64,000 bases of DNA from DASUKM01 sp036278735 (lineage in GTDB: Bacteria > Acidobacteriota > Vicinamibacteria > Vicinamibacterales > 2-12-FULL-66-21), in NCBI GenBank assembly GCA_036278735.1, contig DASUKM010000047.1:135191-199190 (forward strand), given 5' to 3'. Both the position numbers and the translations under genes were made by a program. This document shows positions 50,261 to 58,814 of the stretch, piece by piece (position 1 is the stretch's first letter; every line of letters starts with the position of its first letter). A model generated the notes under the pieces. That model worked only from the letters and a program-made list of their open reading frames with translations. It ran no database searches and had not been told where the DNA came from.

Positions 50261-51660
50261 TGACCAGACTTCGTGTCGCGATTCCCGTCCTCCTGGCCGC
50301 GGCCCTCTCGTGGGTCGTGTTCGCGCAGGCGCCGCAGCAGCCCGCGCCGCAACAACCGCAGACGCAAGCGCCGCCGTCGCAGCAGCCGACCGAACTGTTC
50401 CTCACGATCAACGGCACGGGCGGCCTGCCGCCGAAGATCGCGATTGCCGGCTTTCTGCCGCTCTCGACCGACGCCGAGACGACGGCGGCGGCGAAGACGA
50501 TCGGCAGCGTCCTGTTCGACGATCTGACGTTCGAGCGCGAGTACTACGTGATCGCCAAGGACGCGGCGGCCACCGTGCCGAAGCCCTCCTCCATCGACGA
50601 CGTGCCGCTCGATCGCTGGCGCGAACTGAACGCCAACGGCGTCGTCGTCGGGACCGTGCAGAAGACGGCGGCCGGCGCCGTGGTGCGCGTGACGCTGATC
50701 GACGTCGCGACCGGGCACGTCGCCTTCGGCAAGGAGTACAGCGGGTCGATGGCGAACCCGCGTCTGTACGCGCACACGATTTCGGACGAGCTGCACGCGC
50801 TCCGGACGGTGATCGGGGTCGCGCGCACGAAGCTCGCCTTCGCGTCGGACCGCGACGGCGAGCGGATGAAGGGGCCCGTCGGCGCGCGCGACATCAAGGA
50901 GATCTACATCTCCGACTACGACGGCTACAATCAGCAGCGCGTGACGGTCAGCCGCGGATTGAACGTGTCTCCCGAGTGGTCGCCCGACCGCCGCGCCATT
51001 GCGTACACGAGCTATCGCCGCGGGCAGTTCAGCGTGTACCAGGACGTCGTCGTGTCGTACCTGTTCGAAGGGCGGTTGACGACCCCCGCGCACGGCGATC
51101 CGACGCGCCAGAACTACCTGCCCGCGTGGTCGCCCGACGGCACGCGGATCGCGTTCACGTCGAACCGCGACGGCAACCCGGAGATCTACGTGATGAACAA
51201 GGACGGGAGCGGGCTGCACCGGCTCACGAACAGCCCGGCGATCGACGTGTCGCCGACGTGGTCGCCGGCCGGCGCGCAGATCGCGTTCACGTCGGACCGG
51301 ACCGGCTCGCCGCAGATCTACGTGATGAACGCGGACGGCACCGGCCTGCAGAAGATCACGAGCGAGTCGTACTGCGATCGTCCGACGTGGTCCCCCGCGC
51401 CGTACAATCAGATTGCGTACGCGTCGCGCGCCGGCGGCGGCTACGTGATCAAGGTGTTCGACGTCGCGACGCGCGAGTCGAAGCAGATTTCCGACAGCAT
51501 CGGCAGCAACGAGAGCCCGGCGTTCGCGCCCAACGGCCGGCACCTCGCCTTCACGTCCACGCGCAGCGGCAAGACGCAGATTTTCGTGATGGACCGCGAC
51601 GGCAACAACCTGCGGCAGATCACGCGCGACGGCAACAACACGTATCCGAACTGGCGGTAG
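50260..51660 (+). CDS. tolB: TolB beta-propeller
   Basis: 466 residues. A signal peptide (AIPVLLAAALSWVVFA, cleaved near AQAP) and a Gln/Pro-rich stretch precede the alpha/beta N-terminal domain (about 50-190) and the six-bladed WD40-like propeller: AIAYTSYRRGQFSVYQD, AWSPDGTRIAFTSNRDGNPE, TWSPAGAQIAFTSDRTGSPQ and AFAPNGRHLAFTSTRSGKTQ. TolB lies in the periplasm between TolA and Pal. Standard architecture. Confidence 0.95.
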   Translation: MTRLRVAIPVLLAAALSWVVFAQAPQQPAPQQPQTQAPPSQQPTELFLTINGTGGLPPKIAIAGFLPLSTDAETTAAAKTIGSVLFDDLTFEREYYVIAKDAAATVPKPSSIDDVPLDRWRELNANGVVVGTVQKTAAGAVVRVTLIDVATGHVAFGKEYSGSMANPRLYAHTISDELHALRTVIGVARTKLAFASDRDGERMKGPVGARDIKEIYISDYDGYNQQRVTVSRGLNVSPEWSPDRRAIAYTSYRRGQFSVYQDVVVSYLFEGRLTTPAHGDPTRQNYLPAWSPDGTRIAFTSNRDGNPEIYVMNKDGSGLHRLTNSPAIDVSPTWSPAGAQIAFTSDRTGSPQIYVMNADGTGLQKITSESYCDRPTWSPAPYNQIAYASRAGGGYVIKVFDVATRESKQISDSIGSNESPAFAPNGRHLAFTSTRSGKTQIFVMDRDGNNLRQITRDGNNTYPNWR

Positions 51661-51736
51661 CCCCGGGCGCGGCGCACGATCCGCGGCCGGTCCGAATCAC
51701 CGTGCAGGGCGCAGACAGATGGAGAGCGGACAGACG

Positions 51737-52306
51737 ATGACGAGACGTTCCGTGATGGCCGTGATGATGGTGCTCGCGCTCGCCGGCGGGTGCGCGAAGA
51801 AGAAGCCGCCTGTCGCCCGGCCCACGCCTCCCCCGCCGCCCGAGACCACGACGGCGACCCCGCCGCCGCAGCCGCCCGAACCGGTGCGCGAAGCGCAGCC
51901 GGTGCCGGCGGAGCCCACGCTCACCGAAGACACGCTGGCGAGCAAAGACCTCGACGAGATCAACAAGAACTCGCCGTTTCAGCCGGTGTTCTTCGCGCTC
52001 GACAGCTCCGACATCGATCAGGCGGGCCAGCAGTCGCTCAACGCGGACGCCGAAATCCTGAAGAAATATCCGAGCTGGACCATTACGATCGAGGGGCACT
52101 GCGACGAACGCGGAACCGCCGAGTACAACCTCGCGCTCGGCGAGCGCCGCGCGCTGTCCGCGAAGACGTACCTCGTGTCGCTGGGGATTCCGGCCGATCG
52201 GCTCCGGACCGTCAGCTACGGGAAGGAATTTCCGTTCGACCCCGGCCATAACGAGGATGCGTGGGCGAAAAATCGTCGGGCGCATTTCGTCGTCACGAGT
52301 AAATAA
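51737..52306 (+). CDS. pal: Peptidoglycan-associated lipoprotein Pal
   Basis: 189 residues from ATG 51737. Lipoprotein signal AVMMVLALAGGCAKKK, then a Pro/Thr-rich linker (about 25-70) and an OmpA-like peptidoglycan-binding domain: FALDSSDIDQAGQQSLNADA, ITIEGHCDERGTAEYNLALG, ERRALSAKTYLVSLGIPADR and VSYGKEFPFDPGHNEDAWAK. EGHCDERGT and the Asp/Arg in the loop bind diaminopimelate. It tethers the outer membrane to the wall. Confidence 0.96.
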   Translation: MTRRSVMAVMMVLALAGGCAKKKPPVARPTPPPPPETTTATPPPQPPEPVREAQPVPAEPTLTEDTLASKDLDEINKNSPFQPVFFALDSSDIDQAGQQSLNADAEILKKYPSWTITIEGHCDERGTAEYNLALGERRALSAKTYLVSLGIPADRLRTVSYGKEFPFDPGHNEDAWAKNRRAHFVVTSK

Positions 52307-52310
52307 TCTG

Positions 52311-52522
52311 GAGGACGGAGGGCGGAGGACGGAGGGCGGAGGGCGGAGGGCGGAGGGCGGAGGGCGGGTGCTTGAATGTGGGTCAGCCCTTTAGGGGTTG
52401 ACCGGTGCCGGCCCATTGCGAAGGACACCACGGCGCGCAACGCGCGCCGCGCGAGGAGCGGCGCGGGGCGCAGGGGCCCCCGCAAGCGACGAGCCGGGGT
52501 CCGGGGCGGAGCCCCGGCAAAT
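52311..52522. repeat. Heptamer array GGAGGGC/GGAGGAC plus GC-rich spacer element
   Basis: Six to eight GGAGGGC units with GGAGGAC variants (52311-52371), the same heptamer as CCGCCCT at 22240-22276 and 25870-25886. A hairpin GGTCAGCCCTTTAGGGGTTGACC follows at about 52381-52403. Then a GC-rich element with GGGGCGGAGCCCCG (52503-52516) like those at 6781, 49282 and 63795. Confidence 0.85.
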
Positions 52523-52534
52523 GAGGAGATTGCG

Positions 52535-53431
52535 ATGAAGCGAACGCGCGCCGCGCTGGTCGGACTGACCGCGCTGGTCCTGCTCATGCCGGCGCCGGCC
52601 TCGGCCGCGGCCAACAAGGAACACGCCCAGTTGATGGCCGAGATCCGCATGCTGCAGGAACAGCAGCAGCAGCTTCAGCAGATGATCGGGGCGCTCGCCG
52701 ACGCCGTCAAGGGGATCAGCGCGAAGATGGACGAGCAGACGAACGCCACGCGGAAGGCGTTCGCCGACCAGACGCTGCAGACGAACAACATCGCGGAAGG
52801 CGTGCGGGTGCTGCGGGAGAAGGCGGACGACACCAGCGTCCGCATCTCGCAGGTCTCGCAGGAACTCGAGACCGTCCGGCAGGCGGTCGCGCAGATCGCC
52901 CAGACGCCGTCGGCGGCGGCCGGCACCGGCACCGGCACCGAGACGTCGACCCCCGCGAATCCGGCGGAGACCGGCACGGCGTCCGGCGCGCAGCCGCCCG
53001 CGACCGGCACGACCGCGGCGCCGGCCAATCCCAACCCGATTCCGCCCGGGGTGTCGCCCCAGCGGATGTACGACGAATCCTGGGGCGACTACACGGCGGG
53101 ACGCTTCGAGCTGGCCATGCAGGGATTCAAGACCTTCATCGAAGCGTTCCCGCGCGCGCTGCAGGCTCCCTCGGCCCAGATCAACATCGGGCAGTCGCTC
53201 TTCTACCTGAATCGCTGGCAGGAGGCGATCACCGCCTATCAGAAGGTGATCAGCGACTATCCCCAGAGCCCGCAGGTGTCCGAGGCGTACTACAAAATCG
53301 GCCAGGTCGACGAGCGCCTGAACCGCCTGGACGACGCGAAGAAGGCATACCAGACGGTCGTGACGACCTACCCGAATTCGGACGAAGCGGTCCTGGCGAA
53401 GCAGCGCCTCGAGGCGCTCAGCAAGAAGTGA
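52535..53431 (+). CDS. cpoB: CpoB/YbgF, Tol-Pal coordinator protein
   Basis: 298 residues from ATG 52535 with AGGAG 7 bp upstream. A signal peptide (LVGLTALVLLMPAPASA) is followed by a coiled coil (about 25-115: IRMLQEQQQQLQQMIGALAD) for trimerisation and a Thr/Ala/Pro linker. Three TPR-like repeats end the protein (SWGDYTAGRFELAMQGFKTF, GQSLFYLNRWQEAITAYQKV, IGQVDERLNRLDDAKKAYQT). CpoB links PBP1B and Tol function during constriction. It ends 6 bp from the convergent ssb gene. Confidence 0.94.
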   Translation: MKRTRAALVGLTALVLLMPAPASAAANKEHAQLMAEIRMLQEQQQQLQQMIGALADAVKGISAKMDEQTNATRKAFADQTLQTNNIAEGVRVLREKADDTSVRISQVSQELETVRQAVAQIAQTPSAAAGTGTGTETSTPANPAETGTASGAQPPATGTTAAPANPNPIPPGVSPQRMYDESWGDYTAGRFELAMQGFKTFIEAFPRALQAPSAQINIGQSLFYLNRWQEAITAYQKVISDYPQSPQVSEAYYKIGQVDERLNRLDDAKKAYQTVVTTYPNSDEAVLAKQRLEALSKK

Positions 53432-53437
53432 TCGCCG

Positions 53438-53878
53438 TCAGAACGGGATGTCGTCGTCGGTCAGTTCGCTGACCGGCTCCCCCATCGGCTCCATTGGCTC
53501 CGCGGACGCGCCCCGCGGCTGGGCGGCGCGCTGGCCGCCTCCGCCCCCGCCGCCGCTGAGCAGCACGATGCGGTCCCCCCGAATCTCGGTGGTGTACTTG
53601 TCGTGGCCGTCCTTGTCCTGCCACTTGCGCGTCTGCAGCTTCCCCTCGACGTAGATCTGCTTCCCCTTCGTCAGGTACTCGGACAGCGACTCCGCGGGTT
53701 TTCCCCACAGCACGACGCGGTGCCATTCCGTCTTCTCCTGCCGCTGCCCTCCTTTGTCGTTCCACACGTCGGTGGTGGCCATGTTCAAGGTCGCGACGGC
53801 CGACCCGCCGGGCGTGTAGCGCAACTCGGCGTCGCGTCCGAGGTTGCCGACCAGAATCACTTTGTTCACGCTGCCCAT
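53438..53878 (-). CDS. ssb: Single-stranded DNA-binding protein
   Basis: 146 residues from ATG 53878 (AAAGGA 8 bp upstream). The OB-fold begins MGSVNKVILVGNLGRDAELR; ATLNMATTDVWNDKGGQR, TEWHRVVLWGKPAESLSEYL and KQIYVEGKLQTRKWQDKDG follow. A Gly-rich linker with GGGGGGG and a final acidic tip DDDIPF, which binds partner proteins, complete the standard layout. Confidence 0.96.
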   Translation of the reverse strand: MGSVNKVILVGNLGRDAELRYTPGGSAVATLNMATTDVWNDKGGQRQEKTEWHRVVLWGKPAESLSEYLTKGKQIYVEGKLQTRKWQDKDGHDKYTTEIRGDRIVLLSGGGGGGGQRAAQPRGASAEPMEPMGEPVSELTDDDIPF

Positions 53879-54035
53879 GCCGATCGTCCTTTCAAGAGTG
53901 CCGCCAGCACGCCCGGCCGCGGATTCCCGCGCCATTTGCCGCGTGGCGTCTCGCTCGTCGCAGAAACTGCCAGATTGGATTTCGATGACTGCTGCAATTA
54001 TTCACCAGGAAGACAGCTGGAAGACGCCAGCTTCC

Positions 54036-54066
54036 CAAAGCGTAAAGCCCAAACCCCAAAGCCTAA
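54036..54066. repeat. Heptamer array AAAGCCC/AAAGCCT
   Basis: Units CCAAAGC, GTAAAGC, CCAAAGC, CTAAATC at the 3' end of the cupin gene; the array runs into its last codons. Upstream of it, at about 54013-54035, GCTGGAA/CCAGCTT units also occur. Confidence 0.75.
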
Positions 54067-54410
54067 ATCCTGCCGTAGCGATCGTCGAGGCGGACGACGT
54101 CGTGGAGTTCGGGGGTGGAGACCTCGAAGACGTCGCAGTCGGTGATGGCGGTCATGCGGTGCACGGTGCCGGGTGTGACGTGGACCGACTCGCCCGGCTT
54201 CAGCTCGCGCGCCACCAGCGCGTCCCCTTCCTTGATCTCGAAGGTCAACCGCCCCGTCCAGAGGAAGATCGTTTCGTCCTTCTGGTTGTGATACTGCAGG
54301 CTCAGGGCATGCCCCGCGTTCACGTGAATCACCTTGCCGACGTATCGCTCCGTCTTCGCCCAATGCAGCTCGTAGCCCCAGGGCTTCTCCACGCGTGTCA
54401 CGTCTGTCAC
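54063..54410 (-). CDS. Small cupin, mannose-6-phosphate isomerase type II-like
   Basis: 115 residues, a single cupin domain. VEKPWGYELHWAKTERYVGK and HVNAGHALSLQYHNQKDETI are the opening of the phosphomannose isomerase/GMP C-terminal domain with metal-ligand His residues. YHNQKDE and TPGTVHRMTAI complete the site. Stand-alone cupins of this type are usually sugar isomerases or regulators. It is 30 bp before the ptsI stop, on the same strand, and may share its transcript. Confidence 0.88.
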   Translation of the reverse strand: MTDVTRVEKPWGYELHWAKTERYVGKVIHVNAGHALSLQYHNQKDETIFLWTGRLTFEIKEGDALVARELKPGESVHVTPGTVHRMTAITDCDVFEVSTPELHDVVRLDDRYGRI

Positions 54411-54437
54411 GTTCGCTCCTTGTGATGACAGGGCAGG

Positions 54438-56168
54438 TCACCGGCTCCTGGCCGGCGTGAGAAATTCGGTCAGGGTGCGCTGCACTTCCGCGGCGGTGGC
54501 GGCGCGCAGCGCGCGGCTGCCCAGCCGGGCGACCTCCGAGATGCGCAGCCCGCGGACCACCTGTTTGGCGACCGGGATGGCGCCGGGCGCCATGCTGAAT
54601 TCGCGCAGCCCGAGGCCGGTCAGCATCGTGAGCAGCACCGGGTCGGCCGCCATCTCCCCGCAGACCGACACGGGCACGCCGCGCCGGCGCGCGCCGCGCA
54701 CGACGTAGCGAAGGATCCGGAGGATGGCCGGGTGCAGCGGCTCGTACAGGCGCGACACGCGGTCGTCGGTGCGGTCGACCGCCAGACAGTACTGGATCAG
54801 GTCGTTGGTCCCGATGCTGAAGAAATCCGCTTCGGCGGCGAGCAGATCGACGGTGAGGGCGGCCGAGGGGACTTCGATCATGATCCCCAGGGGCACGTCG
54901 GGCACCGAGTGGCCCCTGGCGCGCAGCCCTTCCGCCGCCTGTACCACCGCCGTCCGGGCGAGCCGCAGCTCCTCGACGCCGGTGACGAACGGAAACATGA
55001 TCCGCAGCGGGCCGTGGATGGCGGCGCGCAGCAGCGCCCGGAGCTGCGCCTGGAACACCTCGTCGAACGACAGGCTGAGGCGCAGGCCGCGCAGGCCGAG
55101 CGGCGCGCGGCCGCTCTCGGCGGGAGACGCCAGTCCGAGCTGCGCTTCGGTGACGTCGAACGTCCGGATCGTCACGCGTCCGCCCGCCATCCCGTCGATC
55201 AACTGCCGGTAGGTCTCGTACTGCGCGTCTTCGTCGAGCCCGGCGGCGCCGGTGCCGGCCAGCAGGAATTCGGATCGGTACAAGCCGATCCCCTCGGCGC
55301 CGCGCGCGCGCGCCCGCGCGGCCTCCTCGGGCATCTCGACGTTCGCCTCGATCCTGATCGGGGTGCCGTCCTCGGTGACGGCGGGCAGCGTTCCGTATTC
55401 GGCCAGCGTCCGTTCGTACGCGCGCCGCTGCGACGAGCGCGCCTCGAGCTCCGCGAGCACCTCGGGGCCGGGATCGACGAGCACCTCGCCGGTGTCGCCG
55501 TCGACGGCCAGCGACGCGCCCGGCTGGATCACGGCGCTCGCGTGTCGAAGGCCCGCGACGGCGGGGACGTGGATCGACCGCGCGAGAATCGCCGTGTGAT
55601 ACGTCCAGCTGCCCGCGTCGGTGACGAGCGCCGCGAGCCGCTGCCAGTCGAGCTGCGCCACGATCGACGGCGTCAGTTCGTCGGCGACGAGGACGATCGG
55701 GCCCTCCACGTCGCGGAAGGACGCGCCCGGGCCGTCGCTGGAGCGCAGGTTCATCGACAGGCGCCCCACGACGTCGTCGACGTCGCCGCGCCGCTCGCGC
55801 AGGTAGCGGTCGTCGGCCTGTTCGAACACGGCGGCGAGCTCGTCGTACGCGAGGTGCAGCGCCGACTCGGCGTTGAGCCGCTGATCGCGGACGATCGCCG
55901 CGGCGCGATCGACGAGCATCGGGTCGTCGAGCATCAGCAGCTGGGCGTCGAAGATGTACGCGTGCTCGGGGCCGGCGGCGGCCGCGATGCGGATCTTGAT
56001 CTGATCGAGCTGCTCGCGGGAGCGGCGGCGCGCGCCGTCGAGCCGCGCGAGTTCGCGCGGGACGTACCGTTCGGACACGCGGAAGCGCAGGTCCCTGGCC
56101 CCGCGGGTGACGACCAGCGCGCGTCCGATCCCGATCCCCGGGGACACGCCGAGTCCAGTCAGGCGCAT
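54438..56168 (-). CDS. ptsI: PTS enzyme I
   Basis: 576 residues from ATG 56168, overlapping the HPr gene's 3' end by 10 bp. N-terminal HPr-binding domain (GVSPGIGIGRALVVTRGARD). The phospho-His segment reads DAGSWTYHTAILARSIHVPA, with Trp-Thr-Tyr-His where classical EI has Arg-Thr-Ser-His. The PEP-binding domain has GLYRSEFLLAG, IRTFDVTEAQLGLAS, MFPFVTGVEELRLA, GIMIEVPSAALTVDLLA and SIGTNDLIQYCLAVDR. Dimeric cytosolic phosphotransferase from PEP to HPr. The cluster has no EIIB/EIIC, so the relay is probably regulatory. Confidence 0.94.
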   Translation of the reverse strand: MRLTGLGVSPGIGIGRALVVTRGARDLRFRVSERYVPRELARLDGARRRSREQLDQIKIRIAAAAGPEHAYIFDAQLLMLDDPMLVDRAAAIVRDQRLNAESALHLAYDELAAVFEQADDRYLRERRGDVDDVVGRLSMNLRSSDGPGASFRDVEGPIVLVADELTPSIVAQLDWQRLAALVTDAGSWTYHTAILARSIHVPAVAGLRHASAVIQPGASLAVDGDTGEVLVDPGPEVLAELEARSSQRRAYERTLAEYGTLPAVTEDGTPIRIEANVEMPEEAARARARGAEGIGLYRSEFLLAGTGAAGLDEDAQYETYRQLIDGMAGGRVTIRTFDVTEAQLGLASPAESGRAPLGLRGLRLSLSFDEVFQAQLRALLRAAIHGPLRIMFPFVTGVEELRLARTAVVQAAEGLRARGHSVPDVPLGIMIEVPSAALTVDLLAAEADFFSIGTNDLIQYCLAVDRTDDRVSRLYEPLHPAILRILRYVVRGARRRGVPVSVCGEMAADPVLLTMLTGLGLREFSMAPGAIPVAKQVVRGLRISEVARLGSRALRAATAAEVQRTLTEFLTPARSR

Positions 56169-56434
56169 GGCACCTCGTCGAAGCCGCGGTCCACCAGGCC
56201 GCGCAGCGTGTCGATGGCCGGCCCCTCGTCGGGGCCGTCGGCCGTGATCGTAATCGAGCGCCCCTGCGCGGCGGCGAGCAGCAGCAGTCCCATGATGCTC
56301 TTGCCGTCGATCTCGCGTCCGCCGCACGCCACCCGCACGTGCGACTGGAACTGGCTCGCCGCGTGGACGAACCGCGCCGCGGCGCGGGCGTGCAGCCCGA
56401 GGGGATTCAGGATCGTGAGGCGGCAGCTCAGCAT
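56159..56434 (-). CDS. ptsH: HPr phosphocarrier
   Basis: 91 residues. The active-site His lies in NPLGLHARAAARFVHAASQF, and the regulatory Ser46 site in GGREIDGKSIMGLLLLAAAQ. It takes phosphate from EI at His and can be phosphorylated by HPrK at Ser. Since hprK is three genes upstream, both signals are likely used. The gene overlaps ptsI and follows the EIIA gene by 4 bp. Confidence 0.95.
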   Translation of the reverse strand: MLSCRLTILNPLGLHARAAARFVHAASQFQSHVRVACGGREIDGKSIMGLLLLAAAQGRSITITADGPDEGPAIDTLRGLVDRGFDEVPCA

Positions 56435-56438
56435 CCGG

Positions 56439-56873
56439 CTACCCCTTTTCCCCGCGGATCAGATCGGAGGCGACCCAGATCGCGCTCCGCCCCTGATCGC
56501 GCATCTCGCGCGCGAGCGTCAGCAGATCCACGTCCTTGGGCGGCCGCGCCAGCTTGATCAGCATCGCGAGGTTGACGCCGGTGATCACCTCCACGCGGTT
56601 CATCTCCAGGAACGTGACCGCGAGGTTGGCCGGCGTGCCGCCGAACATGTCGGTGAGGACGACCACGCCCGCCGGATCCTCGGGCGTGCCGCCGGCGGTC
56701 TGCTGGACGCGCTCGATCGTGCGGGCAATCGCCTCGCGCGCCTGGTCGACGTCCTCGTGCCAGCCGATCGACACCGCTGCGAAGTGCGGCAGGTCGCCCA
56801 CGATCATCTCGGCCGAATTCAGCAGCTCCGCCGCGAGCTGCCCGTGCGTCACCACCACTACCGCTAATCGCAT
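56439..56873 (-). CDS. PTS EIIA, mannose family
   Basis: 144 residues. EIIA(Man) fold: LAVVVVTHGQLAAELLNSAE with the phosphorylated His, VVVLTDMFGGTPANLAVTF and VITGVNLAMLIKLARPPKD. It has no IIB domain or permease partner here. Such lone EIIA proteins next to hprK and rapZ usually act as regulatory phosphate acceptors. Start ATG 56873 follows the rapZ stop by 2 bp. Confidence 0.93.
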   Translation of the reverse strand: MRLAVVVVTHGQLAAELLNSAEMIVGDLPHFAAVSIGWHEDVDQAREAIARTIERVQQTAGGTPEDPAGVVVLTDMFGGTPANLAVTFLEMNRVEVITGVNLAMLIKLARPPKDVDLLTLAREMRDQGRSAIWVASDLIRGEKG

Positions 56874-56875
56874 CG

Positions 56876-57787
56876 TCAATCCAGCTCGATGTCCCGGTGC
56901 CGCACCCGGAGCTGCGTGCCGGGAATCCCGGCGAGCCCCCGCTTGAGCGCCTCGGCCACCGCCACGGACCGATGCCGGCCGCCGGTGCACCCGATGCCGA
57001 TCGTCAGGTAGCTCTTTCCTTCCGCGACGTACTGTGGCACGAGGAACTGCAGCAGCGCCAGCGCGCGATCGAGGAACTCGTGCGTCGCCTCCGACTGGTC
57101 GAGGAACGCCCGGACCTGCCGGTCGCGCCCCGTATGCGGCCGCAGCGCCGGGACGAAGTGCGGGTTCGGCAGGAACCTGACGTCGAACAGGAGGTCGGAA
57201 TCCACCGGAATGCCGTGCTTGAACCCGAAGCTGAGAATCGTGACGACGAGCGATCCCGGCGTGTGCCCGGTCTGCACGTCGCGAAAGGCGTGCCGCAGCT
57301 CGTGCACCGTCAGGGCCGACGTGTCGACGATGTGGTCGGCGAGGCGGCGAATGGGGCGCATGCGTTCGCGCTCCTCGCGGATCCCCTCGATCGCCGAGCG
57401 ATCGGGCGCCAGCGGGTGCGGGCGGCGCGTCTCGCTGAACCGCCGCACCAGCACGTCGTCGGACGCGTCGAGAAAGATCAGCACCGGGTTCAAGCCGCGC
57501 ATGCGCGCGAGCTTGCGATACGTGCCCGGCAGCTCGTCGAGCATCCGCCCTTCGCGCACGTCGACGACGACGGCGGCGCGCGCCATCTCGTTCCCGCCGC
57601 GGAGCGTCAGCTCGGCGAAGGTCGGCAGCAGCGCGACCGGCAGGTTGTCGACGCAGAAGTAGCCGAGGTCCTCGAGCGCACGGATCGCCTGCGACTTGCC
57701 GGATCCCGACAACCCCGTCAGGACGACGAACCGCGAGGCGATCGCGCGCCGGGCGGCGCGGCGCGCGGCGTGGCGCTTCTCGCGCAT
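56876..57787 (-). CDS. rapZ: RapZ-family nucleotide-binding regulator
   Basis: 303 residues. N-terminal Walker A FVVLTGLSGSGKSQAIRALE, DLGYFCVDNLPVALLPTF, a KTxY-like ADHIVDTSALTVHELR region and the C-terminal domain LSFGFKHGIPVDSDLLFDVR, LPNPHFVPALRPHTGRD and IGIGCTGGRHRSVAVAEAL. In E. coli RapZ senses GlcN6P and controls glmS mRNA; in other groups it acts as YvcJ-type NTPase. Here its link to amino-sugar metabolism is inferred. Stop and start overlap with neighbours: ATGA with hprK upstream. Confidence 0.95.
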   Translation of the reverse strand: MREKRHAARRAARRAIASRFVVLTGLSGSGKSQAIRALEDLGYFCVDNLPVALLPTFAELTLRGGNEMARAAVVVDVREGRMLDELPGTYRKLARMRGLNPVLIFLDASDDVLVRRFSETRRPHPLAPDRSAIEGIREERERMRPIRRLADHIVDTSALTVHELRHAFRDVQTGHTPGSLVVTILSFGFKHGIPVDSDLLFDVRFLPNPHFVPALRPHTGRDRQVRAFLDQSEATHEFLDRALALLQFLVPQYVAEGKSYLTIGIGCTGGRHRSVAVAEALKRGLAGIPGTQLRVRHRDIELD

Positions 57788-58782
57788 CAGAGGTCCTCTC
57801 CCTGGTCGACGTCCTCCGCCTGTCCCGCGGCCTCCCCCAGTTCCGCGTCGAGCCGCTTCACCAGCCGGCGCGCCGCGTGATGGCCGCGGCTGCGCAGCAA
57901 CTGATTGCGGGCGGCGACCTCGACGAGGATCGCGAGGTTGCGGCCGGGCGCGACGGGCATGCGCAGCATCGGGATGTCGACCCCGAGCATATGGTAATGC
58001 GCTTCGTCGAGGCCGAGGCGGTCGTACTCGCGCTCCGGATCCCAGCGTTCGAGCTGCACGACCAGCTCGACGCGCTTGGACGTCCGGGTGGAGGCCACGC
58101 CGAACAGATCCTGCACGTTGATCAACCCGAGGCCCCGGATCTCCATGTGGTGCCGCGTCAGCTCGGGGCACATGCCGATCAGGAACGACTCGGCCCGGCA
58201 GCGCAGCTCCACGGCATCGTCGGCCACGAGGCGGTGGCCGCGGACGACGAGGTCGAGCGCGCACTCGCTCTTGCCGATCCCGCTCTCGCCGACGATCAGG
58301 ACGCCGAGGCCCAGCACGTCCATCAGGACGCCGTGCACGGTGCCGCGCGCGGCCAGGTACGTGTCGAGCACCGTCGAGAGCCGCGCCATGGCCTCCGGCG
58401 TGGCGACGCGCGTGCGCAGCAGCGGCACGTCGGCGCGATCGGCTTCCAGGCGCGCCTGCGGCGGCGGCACGAAGCCGTCGGTGATCAGCAGACACGGCAG
58501 GTCGTGGTCGAACACGCGGCGGAGGACGTCGGAGAGGTCGCGAGGCGGAAGGGATTCGAGGTAGCGCACCTCGCTTTCGCCGAACACGAGCACGCGTCCG
58601 GCGCGCAGGTACGCGTCGAAGCCGGAGAGCGCGAGGCCGGTCTTCTGCGGGTGCGGGTTGGTGATCCGGCGGCTCACGCCGCCCGCCCCGGCGAGCAGCT
58701 CGAGGTCGATCGCGCGCGAATCGGCGAGGTCGCGCAGCACCGTGGCCACGTTGACCCCGTCCGGCTGCTTGGGGGCGCTCAT
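57787..58782 (-). CDS. hprK: HPr kinase/phosphorylase
   Basis: 331 residues. N-terminal domain (about 1-130), then the P-loop GVLIVGESGIGKSECALDLV, the His/Asp catalytic region GHRLVADDAVELRCRAESF, and the signature HMEIRGLGLINVQDLFGVAS. It phosphorylates HPr on Ser and removes that phosphate. It links PTS state to metabolism and in Gram-negative bacteria often controls EPS and cell-wall genes. It starts 32 bp after hpf. Confidence 0.95.
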   Translation of the reverse strand: MSAPKQPDGVNVATVLRDLADSRAIDLELLAGAGGVSRRITNPHPQKTGLALSGFDAYLRAGRVLVFGESEVRYLESLPPRDLSDVLRRVFDHDLPCLLITDGFVPPPQARLEADRADVPLLRTRVATPEAMARLSTVLDTYLAARGTVHGVLMDVLGLGVLIVGESGIGKSECALDLVVRGHRLVADDAVELRCRAESFLIGMCPELTRHHMEIRGLGLINVQDLFGVASTRTSKRVELVVQLERWDPEREYDRLGLDEAHYHMLGVDIPMLRMPVAPGRNLAILVEVAARNQLLRSRGHHAARRLVKRLDAELGEAAGQAEDVDQGEDL

Positions 58783-58814
58783 GTACGGCCGCGGCTCCGT
58801 GATGCTGCTGTTGA

